Of a stretch of 64,000 bases of DNA, positions 18,630-29,100 are shown one piece after another. The stretch is from Deltaproteobacteria bacterium (GTDB lineage: Bacteria; Desulfobacterota; Desulfobacteria; Desulfobacterales; Desulfobacteraceae), in the NCBI GenBank assembly GCA_013151635.1, contig JAADHV010000128.1, forward strand, positions 1 to 64,000. The letters run 5' to 3'. Within the stretch, counting starts at the first letter, position 1; each line of letters begins with the position of its first letter. The translations under genes and the position numbers were made by a program. The notes under the pieces were generated by a model, which was not told where the DNA came from, made no database searches, and saw only the letters and a program-made list of their open reading frames with translations.

Positions 18630-20237
18630 ATGGATGTGACATTTTATGGCGCGGCAGGCGAAGTGACAGGATCAATGCATCTTCTTGATACAGGTACGGA
18701 TCGAATTCTTTTTGATTGCGGTATGTTCCAGGGCAGGCGGAAAGTAAGCCGGGAAAAAAATAAAATTTTCCCGATAGACAGAAGCAAGATCACCAACATG
18801 ATTTTATCCCATGCCCATATTGATCACTCCGGCCGTATCCCGGTATTGACAGGAGACGGTTTTGCAGGCCGTGTAGTGACAACCCGGCCCACGGCAGATG
18901 CTTTAAACTATATGCTGATGGACAGCGGGCATATCCAGGAATCAGATGCTCAGTATTTGAATTATAAGTCATTAAGAACTTTTTTACATAAACTTGAGCA
19001 AAATAATGTAAACCATAAAGTGTCCAATAAAGAAAAAAACAACATCAAAAAGATGCTGAAAAAAAATGCATATGAACTCAATATAGAAACCATTCACAAA
19101 CTTCAAAAACAGCATGAACTTGATATTATAACTCCTCTTTACACAATGGAAGAAGCAAGGCGCTCCCTTGATTTCATTGATGGATACCCTTTTCAATACC
19201 CTGTAACCATAGGGGAAAACACAACGGTAAAGTTTTATGTGGCAGGCCATATTCTAGGCTCTGCTTTTTCAATTGTGACCGTCAGAAAGGAAGGCAAAAC
19301 CTATAGGATTCTCTACACCGGGGATGTAGGCCGGTTTGGAAAACCCATATTAAAGGACCCAACCCTTGCGTTTGATGAAGAAGACAGGGATATTGACCTG
19401 ATGATTATAGAAAGCACCTACGGCGACAGGGAACATGAGCCTGTGGAAGACCTTGGCTCAAGGCTGAAAAAGGTCTTGAACGATACATTTGAAAGAAAAG
19501 GTTCTGTTATCATCCCTTCTTTTGCCTACGGCAGAACCCAGGAACTGATTTATATTCTTCATGAATTGTATGATAAGGGCGAGGTTCCAAGACGTCCTGT
19601 CTATGTTGACAGCCCGCTTGCTTCCAATATAACAAAGGTATTTGGCGAGCATCCTGAAGCCTATGATAATGAAACCCATAAAGCTTTTCTTGAAAAAGGA
19701 GAAAACCCTTTCCAGTTTGATAAAATCAGGTTTGTCCAGACAGTACCTGAATCCATGCAGCTTACCCAGGACAGCTCCTCCCACGTAGTGATTTCCGCTT
19801 CAGGGATGTGTGAAGCAGGAAGGATATTGCATCATCTTCGATACGGGGTCCATAATTCTAACAACACTATTCTGCTCGTGGGCTATATGGCGGAGCATAC
19901 GCTTGGACGGCGGATACAGGAACTGGGCGCCAGGGATGCCAGACCCGGGGAAAAAGGAGAAGTACCTGAAATTAAGATACTTGGAAAAACCTATCCTCTT
20001 AATGCAAAAGTTGAAAAAATAGGCGGATTCAGTGCCCATGGGGACAAACATGAGCTTGAGAAGATTATAACCGGATCAAACCTTAGAATAAAAAAGATCG
20101 GGATTGTTCATGGGGAAGAGTCTCAAAGTGCAGCTTTTGCAAACCATCTTCAACAAAAAGGCTATGATACAATTATTCCCAAACCAGGCGGGAAGATATC
20201 TTTGCAGTCGAATCGTCATAAGCCTGTTATACCTTGA
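18630..20237 (+). CDS. MBL-fold beta-CASP nuclease (CPSF/YsgF-type RNA-processing exonuclease-like)
   Basis: A metallo-beta-lactamase plus beta-CASP protein of 535 residues. The zinc site SHAHIDHSGR is intact (HxHxDH), with later metal ligands in YTGDVGRFG and the C-terminal IGGFSAHGDKHEL histidine. The beta-CASP insert is seen from VIIPSFAYGRTQELIYIL to VVISASGMCEAGRILHHL. An inserted charged helix (residues ~115-165, rich in Lys and Asn) looks lineage-specific. ATG 18630 has GAGG five bases upstream; the TTG at 18615 is less likely. Such proteins cleave RNA in bacteria and archaea. Its stop overlaps the start of the diguanylate cyclase, suggesting one transcript. Confidence 0.9.
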   Translation: MDVTFYGAAGEVTGSMHLLDTGTDRILFDCGMFQGRRKVSREKNKIFPIDRSKITNMILSHAHIDHSGRIPVLTGDGFAGRVVTTRPTADALNYMLMDSGHIQESDAQYLNYKSLRTFLHKLEQNNVNHKVSNKEKNNIKKMLKKNAYELNIETIHKLQKQHELDIITPLYTMEEARRSLDFIDGYPFQYPVTIGENTTVKFYVAGHILGSAFSIVTVRKEGKTYRILYTGDVGRFGKPILKDPTLAFDEEDRDIDLMIIESTYGDREHEPVEDLGSRLKKVLNDTFERKGSVIIPSFAYGRTQELIYILHELYDKGEVPRRPVYVDSPLASNITKVFGEHPEAYDNETHKAFLEKGENPFQFDKIRFVQTVPESMQLTQDSSSHVVISASGMCEAGRILHHLRYGVHNSNNTILLVGYMAEHTLGRRIQELGARDARPGEKGEVPEIKILGKTYPLNAKVEKIGGFSAHGDKHELEKIITGSNLRIKKIGIVHGEESQSAAFANHLQQKGYDTIIPKPGGKISLQSNRHKPVIP

Positions 20238-21361
20238 AATTAAAGATGATGCCGGGGGAAAGATTGGGGTTTAAAAAGTACAGGGTAAACTCAAGGGTGA
20301 TCAATGATTTAAAAAAGCGGTCCACCATTGGTATAGCCTTTTACATAGTAGTCGTATGCATTGTTCTGTTTTCAGACGGTTATTATTACAGGTATCCTGA
20401 ATTCTCCAACCGGTTCTTGTTTTTAATAACCGGAATCTGCCTGTTCAGGCTCCTTCACCTGCCTGTAGCCAGGTGGACACAGCATAAATTTGAGAGAATA
20501 AACAATGGACTCTTTTTTTTAAGTGTTGCGGTAACTGCGCTGATCTGGGGCGTCGGGTATGCAAAGTTTATGATTCAAAATGGAGAACCCGGGGCAAAGT
20601 TATTGATGGTTATCTGTACCATTGGCCTTTGCTCTGGTGGCGTTGTTGCATTCATACCGGAGCTTGTGCTGTCAATAGCCTTTAATTTTTTCATACTGGG
20701 GCCGGCTATCCTTACAATGATTGTTTTTCATACGAATATGCCCCTTGTCATGACCATGACTCTTTTTTTCATATATCTTTGCTTTGTGGCCCGCCGGGGG
20801 AACAGGGAATACTGGGTTGCCCTTGAAAATGAATATTTACTGGAAGAAAAATCAAAAGACCTTGAAAAAATGAGCCGGGTTGACAGCCTGACCGGACTGT
20901 ATAACAGAAGGTTTTTTGACCAGGCCTTTTTATTTGAATGGAACCGGTCTGTGAGGAATAAGACGCCGGTGTCAATCATTATCGGCGATATTGATAATTT
21001 TAAACGTATCAATGATCAATACGGCCACCAGGCAGGGGATGAATATCTAAAAGCCCTGGCAGGGCTCTTCAAGACGGTCTTTAAGCGAAAAACAGATATC
21101 ACGGCCCGTTACGGCGGCGAAGAATTTGTTGTTCTTATGCCTGATGAACCTTTAGAAAATGCCTTTGAACTGGCTGAAACGCTTCGGTTAAAATCAGAGC
21201 AATTGAACCTGGAATATGGGGATCAGACCATTCGGACTACAATGAGCCTGGGGGTTGCAACCTGTGTTCCCGGTCAAAATGATAAAAGCAGATCCCTTAT
21301 ATCAAGAGCAGATAAAGCACTTTATCAATCAAAAGCAAATGGTCGCAATATGGTTACCTGA
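20234..21361 (+). CDS. Membrane diguanylate cyclase (GGDEF)
   Basis: Makes the second messenger c-di-GMP from two GTP. The N-terminal half has about six membrane helices (residues ~30-195, e.g. IGIAFYIVVVCIVLFS, LMVICTIGLCSGGVVAFI), followed by a short coiled coil (EEKSKDLEKMSRVDSLTGLYNRR) and a full GGDEF domain with the active site RYGGEEF. The inhibitory I-site RxxD is present as RKTD five residues before it, so product feedback is expected. The TTG at 20234 overlaps the upstream TGA; ATG 20246 is an alternative. No EAL or HD-GYP domain. The membrane part resembles a MASE-type sensor, ligand unknown. Confidence 0.92.
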   Translation: MKLKMMPGERLGFKKYRVNSRVINDLKKRSTIGIAFYIVVVCIVLFSDGYYYRYPEFSNRFLFLITGICLFRLLHLPVARWTQHKFERINNGLFFLSVAVTALIWGVGYAKFMIQNGEPGAKLLMVICTIGLCSGGVVAFIPELVLSIAFNFFILGPAILTMIVFHTNMPLVMTMTLFFIYLCFVARRGNREYWVALENEYLLEEKSKDLEKMSRVDSLTGLYNRRFFDQAFLFEWNRSVRNKTPVSIIIGDIDNFKRINDQYGHQAGDEYLKALAGLFKTVFKRKTDITARYGGEEFVVLMPDEPLENAFELAETLRLKSEQLNLEYGDQTIRTTMSLGVATCVPGQNDKSRSLISRADKALYQSKANGRNMVT

Positions 21362-21392
21362 GAATTGCCGGTCCGGAAGATTTTTTTTTAAA

Positions 21393-23771
21393 TCAATCAT
21401 ATAATCCTTTAATGATGATTTCAGCCTTATTTTTCCCTTTTTTAAGCTGTTCTGTGAATTTTACACAGTAAAGGCTTTTATCTAACGCTATTACTGATTT
21501 TTTCCCCTTAATGACCGTGCCCTTTCCAACCTTGTTTTTCACTCTGATGCTTGAATTAAAACAAGGCACAACCTTGGCGTGCCTTAATTTGAGAAAGTCC
21601 TTTTTCTTGTACAGATCATCAATTTCCTGTTTCTTTTTTATGATTTCAGGTTTAAGCTTTTCAATTTTCTGCAGAATAAAATTTTTCTGGGCATTATATT
21701 CATTTTTATGCCGCTGTGTGGCATTGACCGCTGCCCTGTACATGGCTGATTTTATGTCTAGCATTTCTGCAAAATAAATTTTTCGGTCTTTAAGAGACAT
21801 TTTTTCAGTGTTGTTAATTAATTCGTTTTTGAATTTATCAAGTTCTTTTGTTTTAAAGATATCCAGGTTTTCAAACTTAATAATCCCATTGTCATCCAAA
21901 AGTTTTAAAAGGTGTTTTAAAATGGCCTGCTGCTCAAGGTAACCGTCCTGTACCTGGATTTTATTGTTAAACCAGTTTTTAATTTTTTCTTGTTCATCCT
22001 CATGAAGGAGCAGGCGCAAGTCCTGTTTTTGTTTATCAATGGACCGGTTGATGGCATTGATTGTGAGGTTTGGGTTTTTGCCTATTTGAAGGAGGGTTGG
22101 CCCATTCTCTCTTGAAGATATATTTTTAAGAAAAATGTCCTGGAAAGCATATACTCTAGACGAAATCAGGTCGGAATTGGGTGCTTTTAACATTTTTGAG
22201 GTGATAATGACGGCATTGGCAATATCCCTGTCAGCAATAATATTATCATGAGAGCTGATAATGGCGGGATTATCTTTTAAACCTGGATCGCATCCGATAT
22301 TGCCCTTGATTCTGACCTCTCCGGTTGCCCTGATTTTACCATTTACATCACCCATAACAGTGAGCTTGTGGCAGACCACCCTGCCATTTTTGTCAATGTT
22401 TCCATCAACTATTAGATTTGCGGATTGATATTTTGTGCCAAAATCGTTTGTTATATGCCCGGCAAAATGTTTAGTCGGATAGTTCCTGTCACGCGGAGTT
22501 ACAAAAAGTGTCCTGTTCTTATACAGGACCGGAGTCCCGTCAATGTCTGCGAAAAAAATCGTCCCTTTTTTAACCACGCCCTTACCAGAGCCTAAAGGTA
22601 TGATTTTATGACCGGGGGGTTGGATTTGGAATCCGCAGACATCCTTTCCAGGCTTCCCATCTTTGTGTGGGGTTATCCTTGCCAGGATGTCCCCCTTTTT
22701 TACAAAAGTTTGCTTTTTTGAACCTGTTTTTTCAATCCCGGTATCAGGGCTTATATCAAATAAAAATTCAATGGACTCGTTAACAGGTCCTGTTGGGAGA
22801 TACCCTTGGGCAACCTTGATTTCGGAACCAATGGTCCCGTGGGTCAGAAATGCTTTAAGGGCTTTCTCATGGCATATACCAAAGCTTATACCAATGGATT
22901 TGAGCCAGTTAATAAGATCAGGTATAAGGATGTCTTCTGAAAAATCATTTGCGATCCTGATATGGGCCTCAAGCTTGTTTTTGGAAAACCTGTATTCAAA
23001 GATCTTGCCCAAACGTTTATTTGTGATGGTTTCAAAATTGTAGCTTTGCAGGGCTTTTTCAAGGGACAGTCTTTTTTTTTCAAATTCTTTCTGGGTTTTT
23101 AAAATACGGATTAAATTTTTATCTGACAGCCCGAATAGTTCTTTGAGTATTTCTCCAAGATATCTTCGCGGCTTTTGGGCTCTTTCCTCTTCCTTCTGCA
23201 GCTTCAAGGCCAGGTTCAATTGCGTTATGGTGATCATTCTCTTTTTAACGGCAATGGCGCCGAATCTCATATTAATGGCAATTTTTTCTATTTTTGTGGC
23301 TGCAATGTCATTAATGGCTTTTTCAAGGAGCTCATCTTTTACCCTGTCCTGGGTAAGCAAAATAGCTGATTTGCCGGCCAGGGTGATATTATTTTGTTCC
23401 AGGAGGATGTCGCCTATAAGCTTGCTCCTGTGAGTTTTTTTAAAGATTTGGTTCTGCAGGTCTAATGCGAGTTTAACATTTTCAGGGTGGATTAATTTAT
23501 TGGCAACTCCAAGTTCCCCGAATCGTTTGTCCAGCATGTTTAATTCCAGGTGTTTCTTGACGGAAAAAAGGAAATCAATATTTTCATCCGTTATGTAGCC
23601 TTGCCTGAAAATCTGAATAACAGAAAAATCCGGGTTTCCCTCTAATTTTACAATAAGTTTTGCAAGGATTTGTTTTTCCTGCTCACTTGTCAGCAGGCGG
23701 CATTTTACGGCCAGGCCGAGGATATTATGATTTTTTTTTGTGATGATATTTGTACCAGGGCCGGTCTGCAT
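21393..23771 (-). CDS. FapA/DUF342 family polymer-forming protein
   Basis: A large cytoplasmic protein whose second half is the DUF342/FapA right-handed beta-helix (YQSANLIVDGNIDKNGRVVCHKLTVMGDVNGKIRATGEVRIKGNIG), preceded by the lipoyl-like barrel (VKKGDILARITPHKDGKPGKDVCGFQI) and followed by a charged coiled coil (~residues 570-720). The N-terminal ~300 residues repeat a short motif (FGELGVANKLIHPENVKLALDLQ; FGAIAVKKRMITITQLNLALKLQ) that I recognise only as an extension in delta-type proteobacterial members. ATG 23771 is chosen because the 26 residues before it (MRQAGVIKYSK...) look non-coding; this is not certain. FapA proteins are linked to flagellar assembly and cell polarity in vibrios; here there are no flagellar neighbours. 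Confidence 0.82.
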   Translation of the reverse strand: MQTGPGTNIITKKNHNILGLAVKCRLLTSEQEKQILAKLIVKLEGNPDFSVIQIFRQGYITDENIDFLFSVKKHLELNMLDKRFGELGVANKLIHPENVKLALDLQNQIFKKTHRSKLIGDILLEQNNITLAGKSAILLTQDRVKDELLEKAINDIAATKIEKIAINMRFGAIAVKKRMITITQLNLALKLQKEEERAQKPRRYLGEILKELFGLSDKNLIRILKTQKEFEKKRLSLEKALQSYNFETITNKRLGKIFEYRFSKNKLEAHIRIANDFSEDILIPDLINWLKSIGISFGICHEKALKAFLTHGTIGSEIKVAQGYLPTGPVNESIEFLFDISPDTGIEKTGSKKQTFVKKGDILARITPHKDGKPGKDVCGFQIQPPGHKIIPLGSGKGVVKKGTIFFADIDGTPVLYKNRTLFVTPRDRNYPTKHFAGHITNDFGTKYQSANLIVDGNIDKNGRVVCHKLTVMGDVNGKIRATGEVRIKGNIGCDPGLKDNPAIISSHDNIIADRDIANAVIITSKMLKAPNSDLISSRVYAFQDIFLKNISSRENGPTLLQIGKNPNLTINAINRSIDKQKQDLRLLLHEDEQEKIKNWFNNKIQVQDGYLEQQAILKHLLKLLDDNGIIKFENLDIFKTKELDKFKNELINNTEKMSLKDRKIYFAEMLDIKSAMYRAAVNATQRHKNEYNAQKNFILQKIEKLKPEIIKKKQEIDDLYKKKDFLKLRHAKVVPCFNSSIRVKNKVGKGTVIKGKKSVIALDKSLYCVKFTEQLKKGKNKAEIIIKGLYD

Positions 23772-23993
23772 ATTATTACACTTTTTTTTCCGTTTTTTCA
23801 GGGCAAAATTATAAAACTTTGAGTATTTTATCACTCCGGCCTGCCTCAATCAAACAAAAAAGGCTGCAATACTAAACTTATAAGAGCCTGTTTCAGGCCG
23901 GTTGTATTTTCAAATTGGAGTTTTCCGTGTTATGATAAACCCATGGGCCATAAAACACCAATAATTGTACTTGATTTTATCAAGGGATAGTTT

Positions 23994-25319
23994 ATGGAGA
24001 TTCTGGTATTTGCCGCCTGTTTTGCAATCATTGCGGTTGCTTCCAAACAGATCGGGCAGAGCCTTGTGAAAACAGGGCTCCCTTTGATCAGTGGTTTTTT
24101 GTTGACCGGGATTATTGCAGGGCCTTTTGTCCTTGGCCTGATTCCTTCGGGTGCCATCTCGAATTTACGCTTTGTAGATGAGATTTCTCTCGGGTTTATA
24201 GCTTTTTCAGCCGGGGGAGAACTTTATATAAATGAACTTAAGACCAGGCTGAAAACTATAGCATGGATCACCATCTGTCTTGTCTTCTGTACGTTTTCTT
24301 TAACAGGTCTGACCATTTTTTTTGTTTCCGGGTTTATTCCTTTCATGAAAACCATGCCGGTCTCCGCTAAAATTGCCGTATCAATCCTTGCAGGTGCCAT
24401 ACTGGTTGCACGGTCGCCATCTTCCGCCATTGCCATTGTCAATGAATTAAGGGCCAAAGGGCCTTTTACTCAAATAGTCCTCGGGGTTACGATGATCATG
24501 GATGTGGTGGTTATCCTGCTTTTTGCCGCCAATTCATCCGTGGCTGATGCACTCCTTTCAGGGTTGGACTTTAATTTTGGGTTTATCCTGCTTATGGTCT
24601 CAGAGATCGGGGTGTCTGTTTTTATCGGCTACCTTGTCTCAAAAATAATTTTCATGATTTTATTATTGCCGGTTCAAAAATATTTAAAGACCGGGTTTAT
24701 TTTATTAACAGGCTACCTGGTATTTATTTTATCCTTGCGGGTTCGGCAGGCCACCCATGATATTTTTTTTGTTGAAGTCCTTCTCGAACCTCTTTTGATT
24801 TGTATGGTGGCAGGATTTCTTGTGTCCAATACATCAAAAATCAGGAAAGAATTTTTAAAAATTCTTTATGATGTAAGCCTGCCGGTCTATGTCGCATTTT
24901 TTACACTTACCGGTGCATCATTGTCCCTGGATGTCCTTGCTGAGGCCTGGCCTGTTGCCATTACCCTTTTTTTTACAAGAGCCATTGCTGTTTTTTTAGG
25001 ATCTTTTATCGGCGGCACTCTGGCAGGAAATTCGCTGAAGGATAACAGTATCAGCTGGATGGCATATATCACCCAGGCAGGAGTAGGCCTGGGGCTTGCA
25101 AAAGAAGTGGTTGTTGAATTCCCTGAGTGGGGGCCTTCTTTTGCCGCCATCATTATTTCAATTATTGTTTTAAATCAGATCATAGGCCCGCCTTTGTTTA
25201 AATATGCCATAAAATTTATGAAAGAAGATCATCCCGTTCAAAATGACAGGGTTGGCCTGGCTGGAAGAAAGCCGGATGACAATAAAAAGGATAAAAATGA
25301 AAATAGAAAGATCATATAA
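23994..25319 (+). CDS. Cation:proton antiporter, CPA2/Kef-like membrane protein
   Basis: An integral membrane protein of 441 residues with about twelve hydrophobic helices and the CPA2 (Na_H_Exchanger) pattern: LPLISGFLLTGIIAGPFVLGLIP in helices 1-2, FSAGGELYINEL, ILAGAILVARSPSSAIAIVNELRAKGPFTQIVLG across the ion-binding core, and GVGLGLAKEVVVEFP near the end. It has no C-terminal RCK/TrkA domain, unlike KefB/KefC. The charged tail (PDDNKKDKNENRKII) overlaps the next gene by 23 bases, so the thioesterase is probably translationally coupled. Likely exchanges Na+ or K+ for protons; ion not determinable. Confidence 0.88.
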   Translation: MEILVFAACFAIIAVASKQIGQSLVKTGLPLISGFLLTGIIAGPFVLGLIPSGAISNLRFVDEISLGFIAFSAGGELYINELKTRLKTIAWITICLVFCTFSLTGLTIFFVSGFIPFMKTMPVSAKIAVSILAGAILVARSPSSAIAIVNELRAKGPFTQIVLGVTMIMDVVVILLFAANSSVADALLSGLDFNFGFILLMVSEIGVSVFIGYLVSKIIFMILLLPVQKYLKTGFILLTGYLVFILSLRVRQATHDIFFVEVLLEPLLICMVAGFLVSNTSKIRKEFLKILYDVSLPVYVAFFTLTGASLSLDVLAEAWPVAITLFFTRAIAVFLGSFIGGTLAGNSLKDNSISWMAYITQAGVGLGLAKEVVVEFPEWGPSFAAIIISIIVLNQIIGPPLFKYAIKFMKEDHPVQNDRVGLAGRKPDDNKKDKNENRKII

Positions 25320-26037
25320 ACTGGGTTTTTTTGATATAGACCATAAGTTTAAATTGAGAATCCAGTCCGCAGCAAGGTTTTTCCAGGAAATTGCAACTTT
25401 CCATTCTGCAAAAATCGGGGTAGGTCCGAATGTCCTTCTGAAAAATGGCGTTGTATGGTTTTTAAACCGCCTTGAAATAGAGTTTTTCTTTTACCCTGTT
25501 CTGGGTGATGACATAAAGGTTACAACCTGGTCAAGAGGGTTTAAGGGATTTAAAGGATTCAGGGAGTATGCCATACAATCCTGTGCCGGTGTGGTTGCGA
25601 GGGGTTCAAGCATCTGGTTGTTTTATGATTTCAAGAGAAAGCGGATTGCAAAAGTACCGGCCTGGATTTCAGAACTTTATGAGTGTGAAAAAGAGAAATA
25701 CTTTGACAAAGAACTTGACGACTGGAAAAGCTGCGGGAAGATCAATCCGGAAAAAAATATGGATATCAGCCTGAGGTATTCGGATTTTGATGTGAACGGG
25801 CATGTGAATAATACTATATACATTGGGTTTCTGGAAACTTTGTATCATGAGACCATAAACAATAATGAAAAATCAATAAAGAATATTAAAATCAGGTTTT
25901 GCCGTGAAATAGGCAGGGACAAAGGCAAAATCAGGTCTGGCTGGAAAAAAGAAAATGGTGTGTACCAATGCAATATATTTGACGATTCAGCCTTATATGC
26001 AGATGCGCATATTACCCGGATGCAGCATTCAAAATAG
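25297..26037 (+). CDS. Acyl-ACP thioesterase-like protein (FatA/FatB-type double hotdog)
   Basis: A 246-residue double-hotdog protein. N-terminal domain: LGFFDIDHKFKLRIQSAARFFQEIATFHS, then VWFLNRLEIEFFFYPVLGDDIKVTTWSRGFKGFKGFREY; C-terminal domain: ISLRYSDFDVNGHVNNTIYIGFLETLY, where the DxNxHVNN pattern is the FatA/B catalytic signature (Asn and His). It would release free fatty acids from acyl carrier protein. ATG 25297 has AAAAAGG six bases upstream and begins the conserved sequence; the ORF track start at 25243 lies well inside the antiporter gene. Bacterial relatives are common in clostridia and sulfate reducers; physiological role unclear. Confidence 0.88.
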   Translation: MKIERSYKLGFFDIDHKFKLRIQSAARFFQEIATFHSAKIGVGPNVLLKNGVVWFLNRLEIEFFFYPVLGDDIKVTTWSRGFKGFKGFREYAIQSCAGVVARGSSIWLFYDFKRKRIAKVPAWISELYECEKEKYFDKELDDWKSCGKINPEKNMDISLRYSDFDVNGHVNNTIYIGFLETLYHETINNNEKSIKNIKIRFCREIGRDKGKIRSGWKKENGVYQCNIFDDSALYADAHITRMQHSK

Positions 26038-26125
26038 CTTGTGGAATATCAGGCATTCTGCTATTTTTTAAATGTATATGTTGCCCCGGATGATTGAAAA
26101 TAATTATAGCCCCATGGATTTAAAA

Positions 26126-29100
26126 ATGAAATTTTTGCCTGTATGCGTATTGATTCTTAGTTTGACCTGCGGCCGGGCATTTGCAAACAAGGGCTTAAAG
26201 TTTGACCATCCCTTCAATACCGGGGCATATAATGCAAGCATTATTCAGGACCGGGAAGGCTTCATCTGGATTGGGTGCACCAATGGCATTATCCGGTATG
26301 ACGGTTATAAAACCAAAACTTATAAAGCCGGTCCCAATCTTTTGTCCTCGTCCTACGCTCCCGGTATTTTTGAGGATGATGAGGGCTTGTTCTGGATTGG
26401 AACAGTCGGCGGCGGCCTTGATGTATATGATAAAAAAACAGATTCGTTTACATACTATAGAAACGACCCCAAAAATCCTTACAGCATTAACAGCGACCAG
26501 TTTAACTGGGCCCCAAAGACGATAGACCAGGACAGCCAGGGCAATATCTGGCTTGGAACACTTGCAGGCGTGAATAAGTTTGATAAAAAGACAAAAAGGT
26601 TTGAAAGTTTCAAACATATGCCGGGAAACCCCAACAGCCTGAGCCATAATTCAGTCTGGACGGTTTTTGTTGATAAAAACGATGTTATCTGGATCGGTAC
26701 GGAAAAAGGGCTTGATTCGTATCGCCCTGAGACAAAAAAATTTACCCGGTATTTCCATGATCCGAAAAATCCCCAAAGCATTGGGAAAGGGCGGGTATAC
26801 GCTATTGAGGAAGGTGATAATGATATTTTATGGATCGGGACAAGCAAAGGAGGGTTAAATAAATTTGATTTAAAGACAAAGAATTTTTCTCATTACCGGC
26901 ATGACCCTGCGAACCCCGAAAGCCTTGCCAATGACGAAGTTTATTCCATAGAAAAGGATCGAAACGGGAACCTGTGGCTTGGGCGTTCCTATGCTGTAGC
27001 AGCAGGTCTGGAGATTTTTAATCCTGAGAAAGAAACTTTTATTCATTTCAGGCATAATCCTGAAAAAAAAGACAGTATTTCCGGCGATATCATCATGAGT
27101 TGTTTTGAAGACAGGGCCGGTATCATGTGGATAGTTGAAAATACAGGACCTGTTGATAAATATGACCCAAATCTTAAAAAATTTGTGACCTATCGGCATA
27201 ATCCCAATGATTCAAACACCTTAAGCTCTAATGTGGTGCCAACCATTATTGAAGATCATAAAGGGAATATCTGGTTTGCAACACAGCTTGGAGGCCTGAA
27301 CAGGCTTGAAAAAAATGGAAAATTTACAGTATTTAAAAAAGAGCCTGACAATCCCATGGGAATTTCAGATAATTATATTTTTTCAGTGATGGAAGATCAT
27401 GAAAATAAATTGTGGATATCAATGAACGACGGGATTCATGGTATTTTTAATCCTGATACGGCCAGGTTTGAAAAAAAATATAAAAATCCATATGCAAGCG
27501 TTGTTGCAAGGGGAATGATCGAGGATAATCAAGACCCTGATATTCTCTGGTTTGGTTCAGAGGCGGACGGGCTGTTTTCATTCAGCAAAAAAAAAGCAAA
27601 ATTCCTTCAGTATGAAAATGACCCGGATGATCCTGAAAGCCTTGGTACAAACATTGTTTTAAGCCTTTTCCAGGACAAAGAAGGTGTTTTGTGGGTACCG
27701 ACACAAGGCAACGGGCTCGACAGGTTTGTCAAAAAGACAAAGACTTTTATTCATTATAAAATGGACCCGGATAATCCCTTATCTATAAGTGGAAATATGG
27801 TTACAGACTGTTACATCGACAATTCGGGCAGATTCTGGGTATCAACAAGTGATGGCGGGTTGAATTTATTTGATAAAGATGCAGGTACATTCAAGCATTT
27901 CAATGAAAATTGCGGTTTTAAAACCAAGTCAATCCGGGCCATACTTGAGGACAATGATCAGAACCTGTGGTTAAGCTCTGACATAGGGCTGATCAAATTC
28001 AGCCTGAAAACCCTGAAGGTTGTCAGGGTCTATTCCAGACTTGATGGACTCCAGGGTAATAATTTTTCGCTTTATTCAACAAGTGCCTGCAAGACAAGAG
28101 CCGGACAGATGTGGTTTTCAGGGTTAAGCGGAGTTAATAGTTTTTACCCTGCAAAGATTATAAATAACGCCTATATCCCGCCTGTCGCGCTGACTTCCAT
28201 GAAGCAGGGCCGAAAAAAACTTATTTTTAATAAGCTTTATGATTCTCAGGAAATCCTGGATCTGAACTGGAAGGATAATTTTTTTGAATTTGAATTTGTC
28301 GCATTAAATTATTCGCAACCTGGAAAAAACCAGTATGCCTATTTCCTGGAGGGCTTTGATAAAGCCTGGAACAATATTGGAACCAGGCGGTATGGCAAAT
28401 ATACAAATATCCCCGGAGGGGACTATGTATTAAGACTTTTCGGGTCAAATAACGATGGGTTATGGAATTATAAAGGGCCGGCCATCCATATCCATGTGGC
28501 CACAAGACCCTGGAAAACCTGGTGGGCAATTTTAATTTATATCGTGTCGATGGCAGGAATTTCATTTCTTTTTTTAAGGATTAAGACCAGAAGCTATGAA
28601 GCTCAATTAAAAAAAGAAAGAAAAATATCAGACCAGTTGAGGCATATTGATAAAATGCGTTCAGACTTGCTGGAAAAGCAGAAAGCTGCCGAAAAGGAGC
28701 TGGTTAAAGCCAGGGACGACCTTGAAAAGATTGTTGAACAAAGAACCTGTGAATTAAAAGCAGCAAAGGAAAATGCAGAAGCTGCCAATGAGGCAAAAGG
28801 CCAGTTCCTTGCAAATATGAGCCATGAAATCAGAACCCCGCTGAATTTAATTTTAGGATTTTCCCAGGCCCTTGAACAAGATATCAAAGACGAAACTCAA
28901 AGGGATTACATCTCTTCCATTCGTTCAAGCGGCAAAACATTGTTAACCCTGCTAAATGATATCCTTGACCTTTCAAAAATTGAGGCAGGCAGGTTCAGGG
29001 TTGAATACCGCGCATTTAATATAAGGCAGTTACTCCGTGAAATTGAGCAGATGTTTGCAAAAAAGACAGAGCAGCAAGGGCTGGAATTTAAACTGGATAT

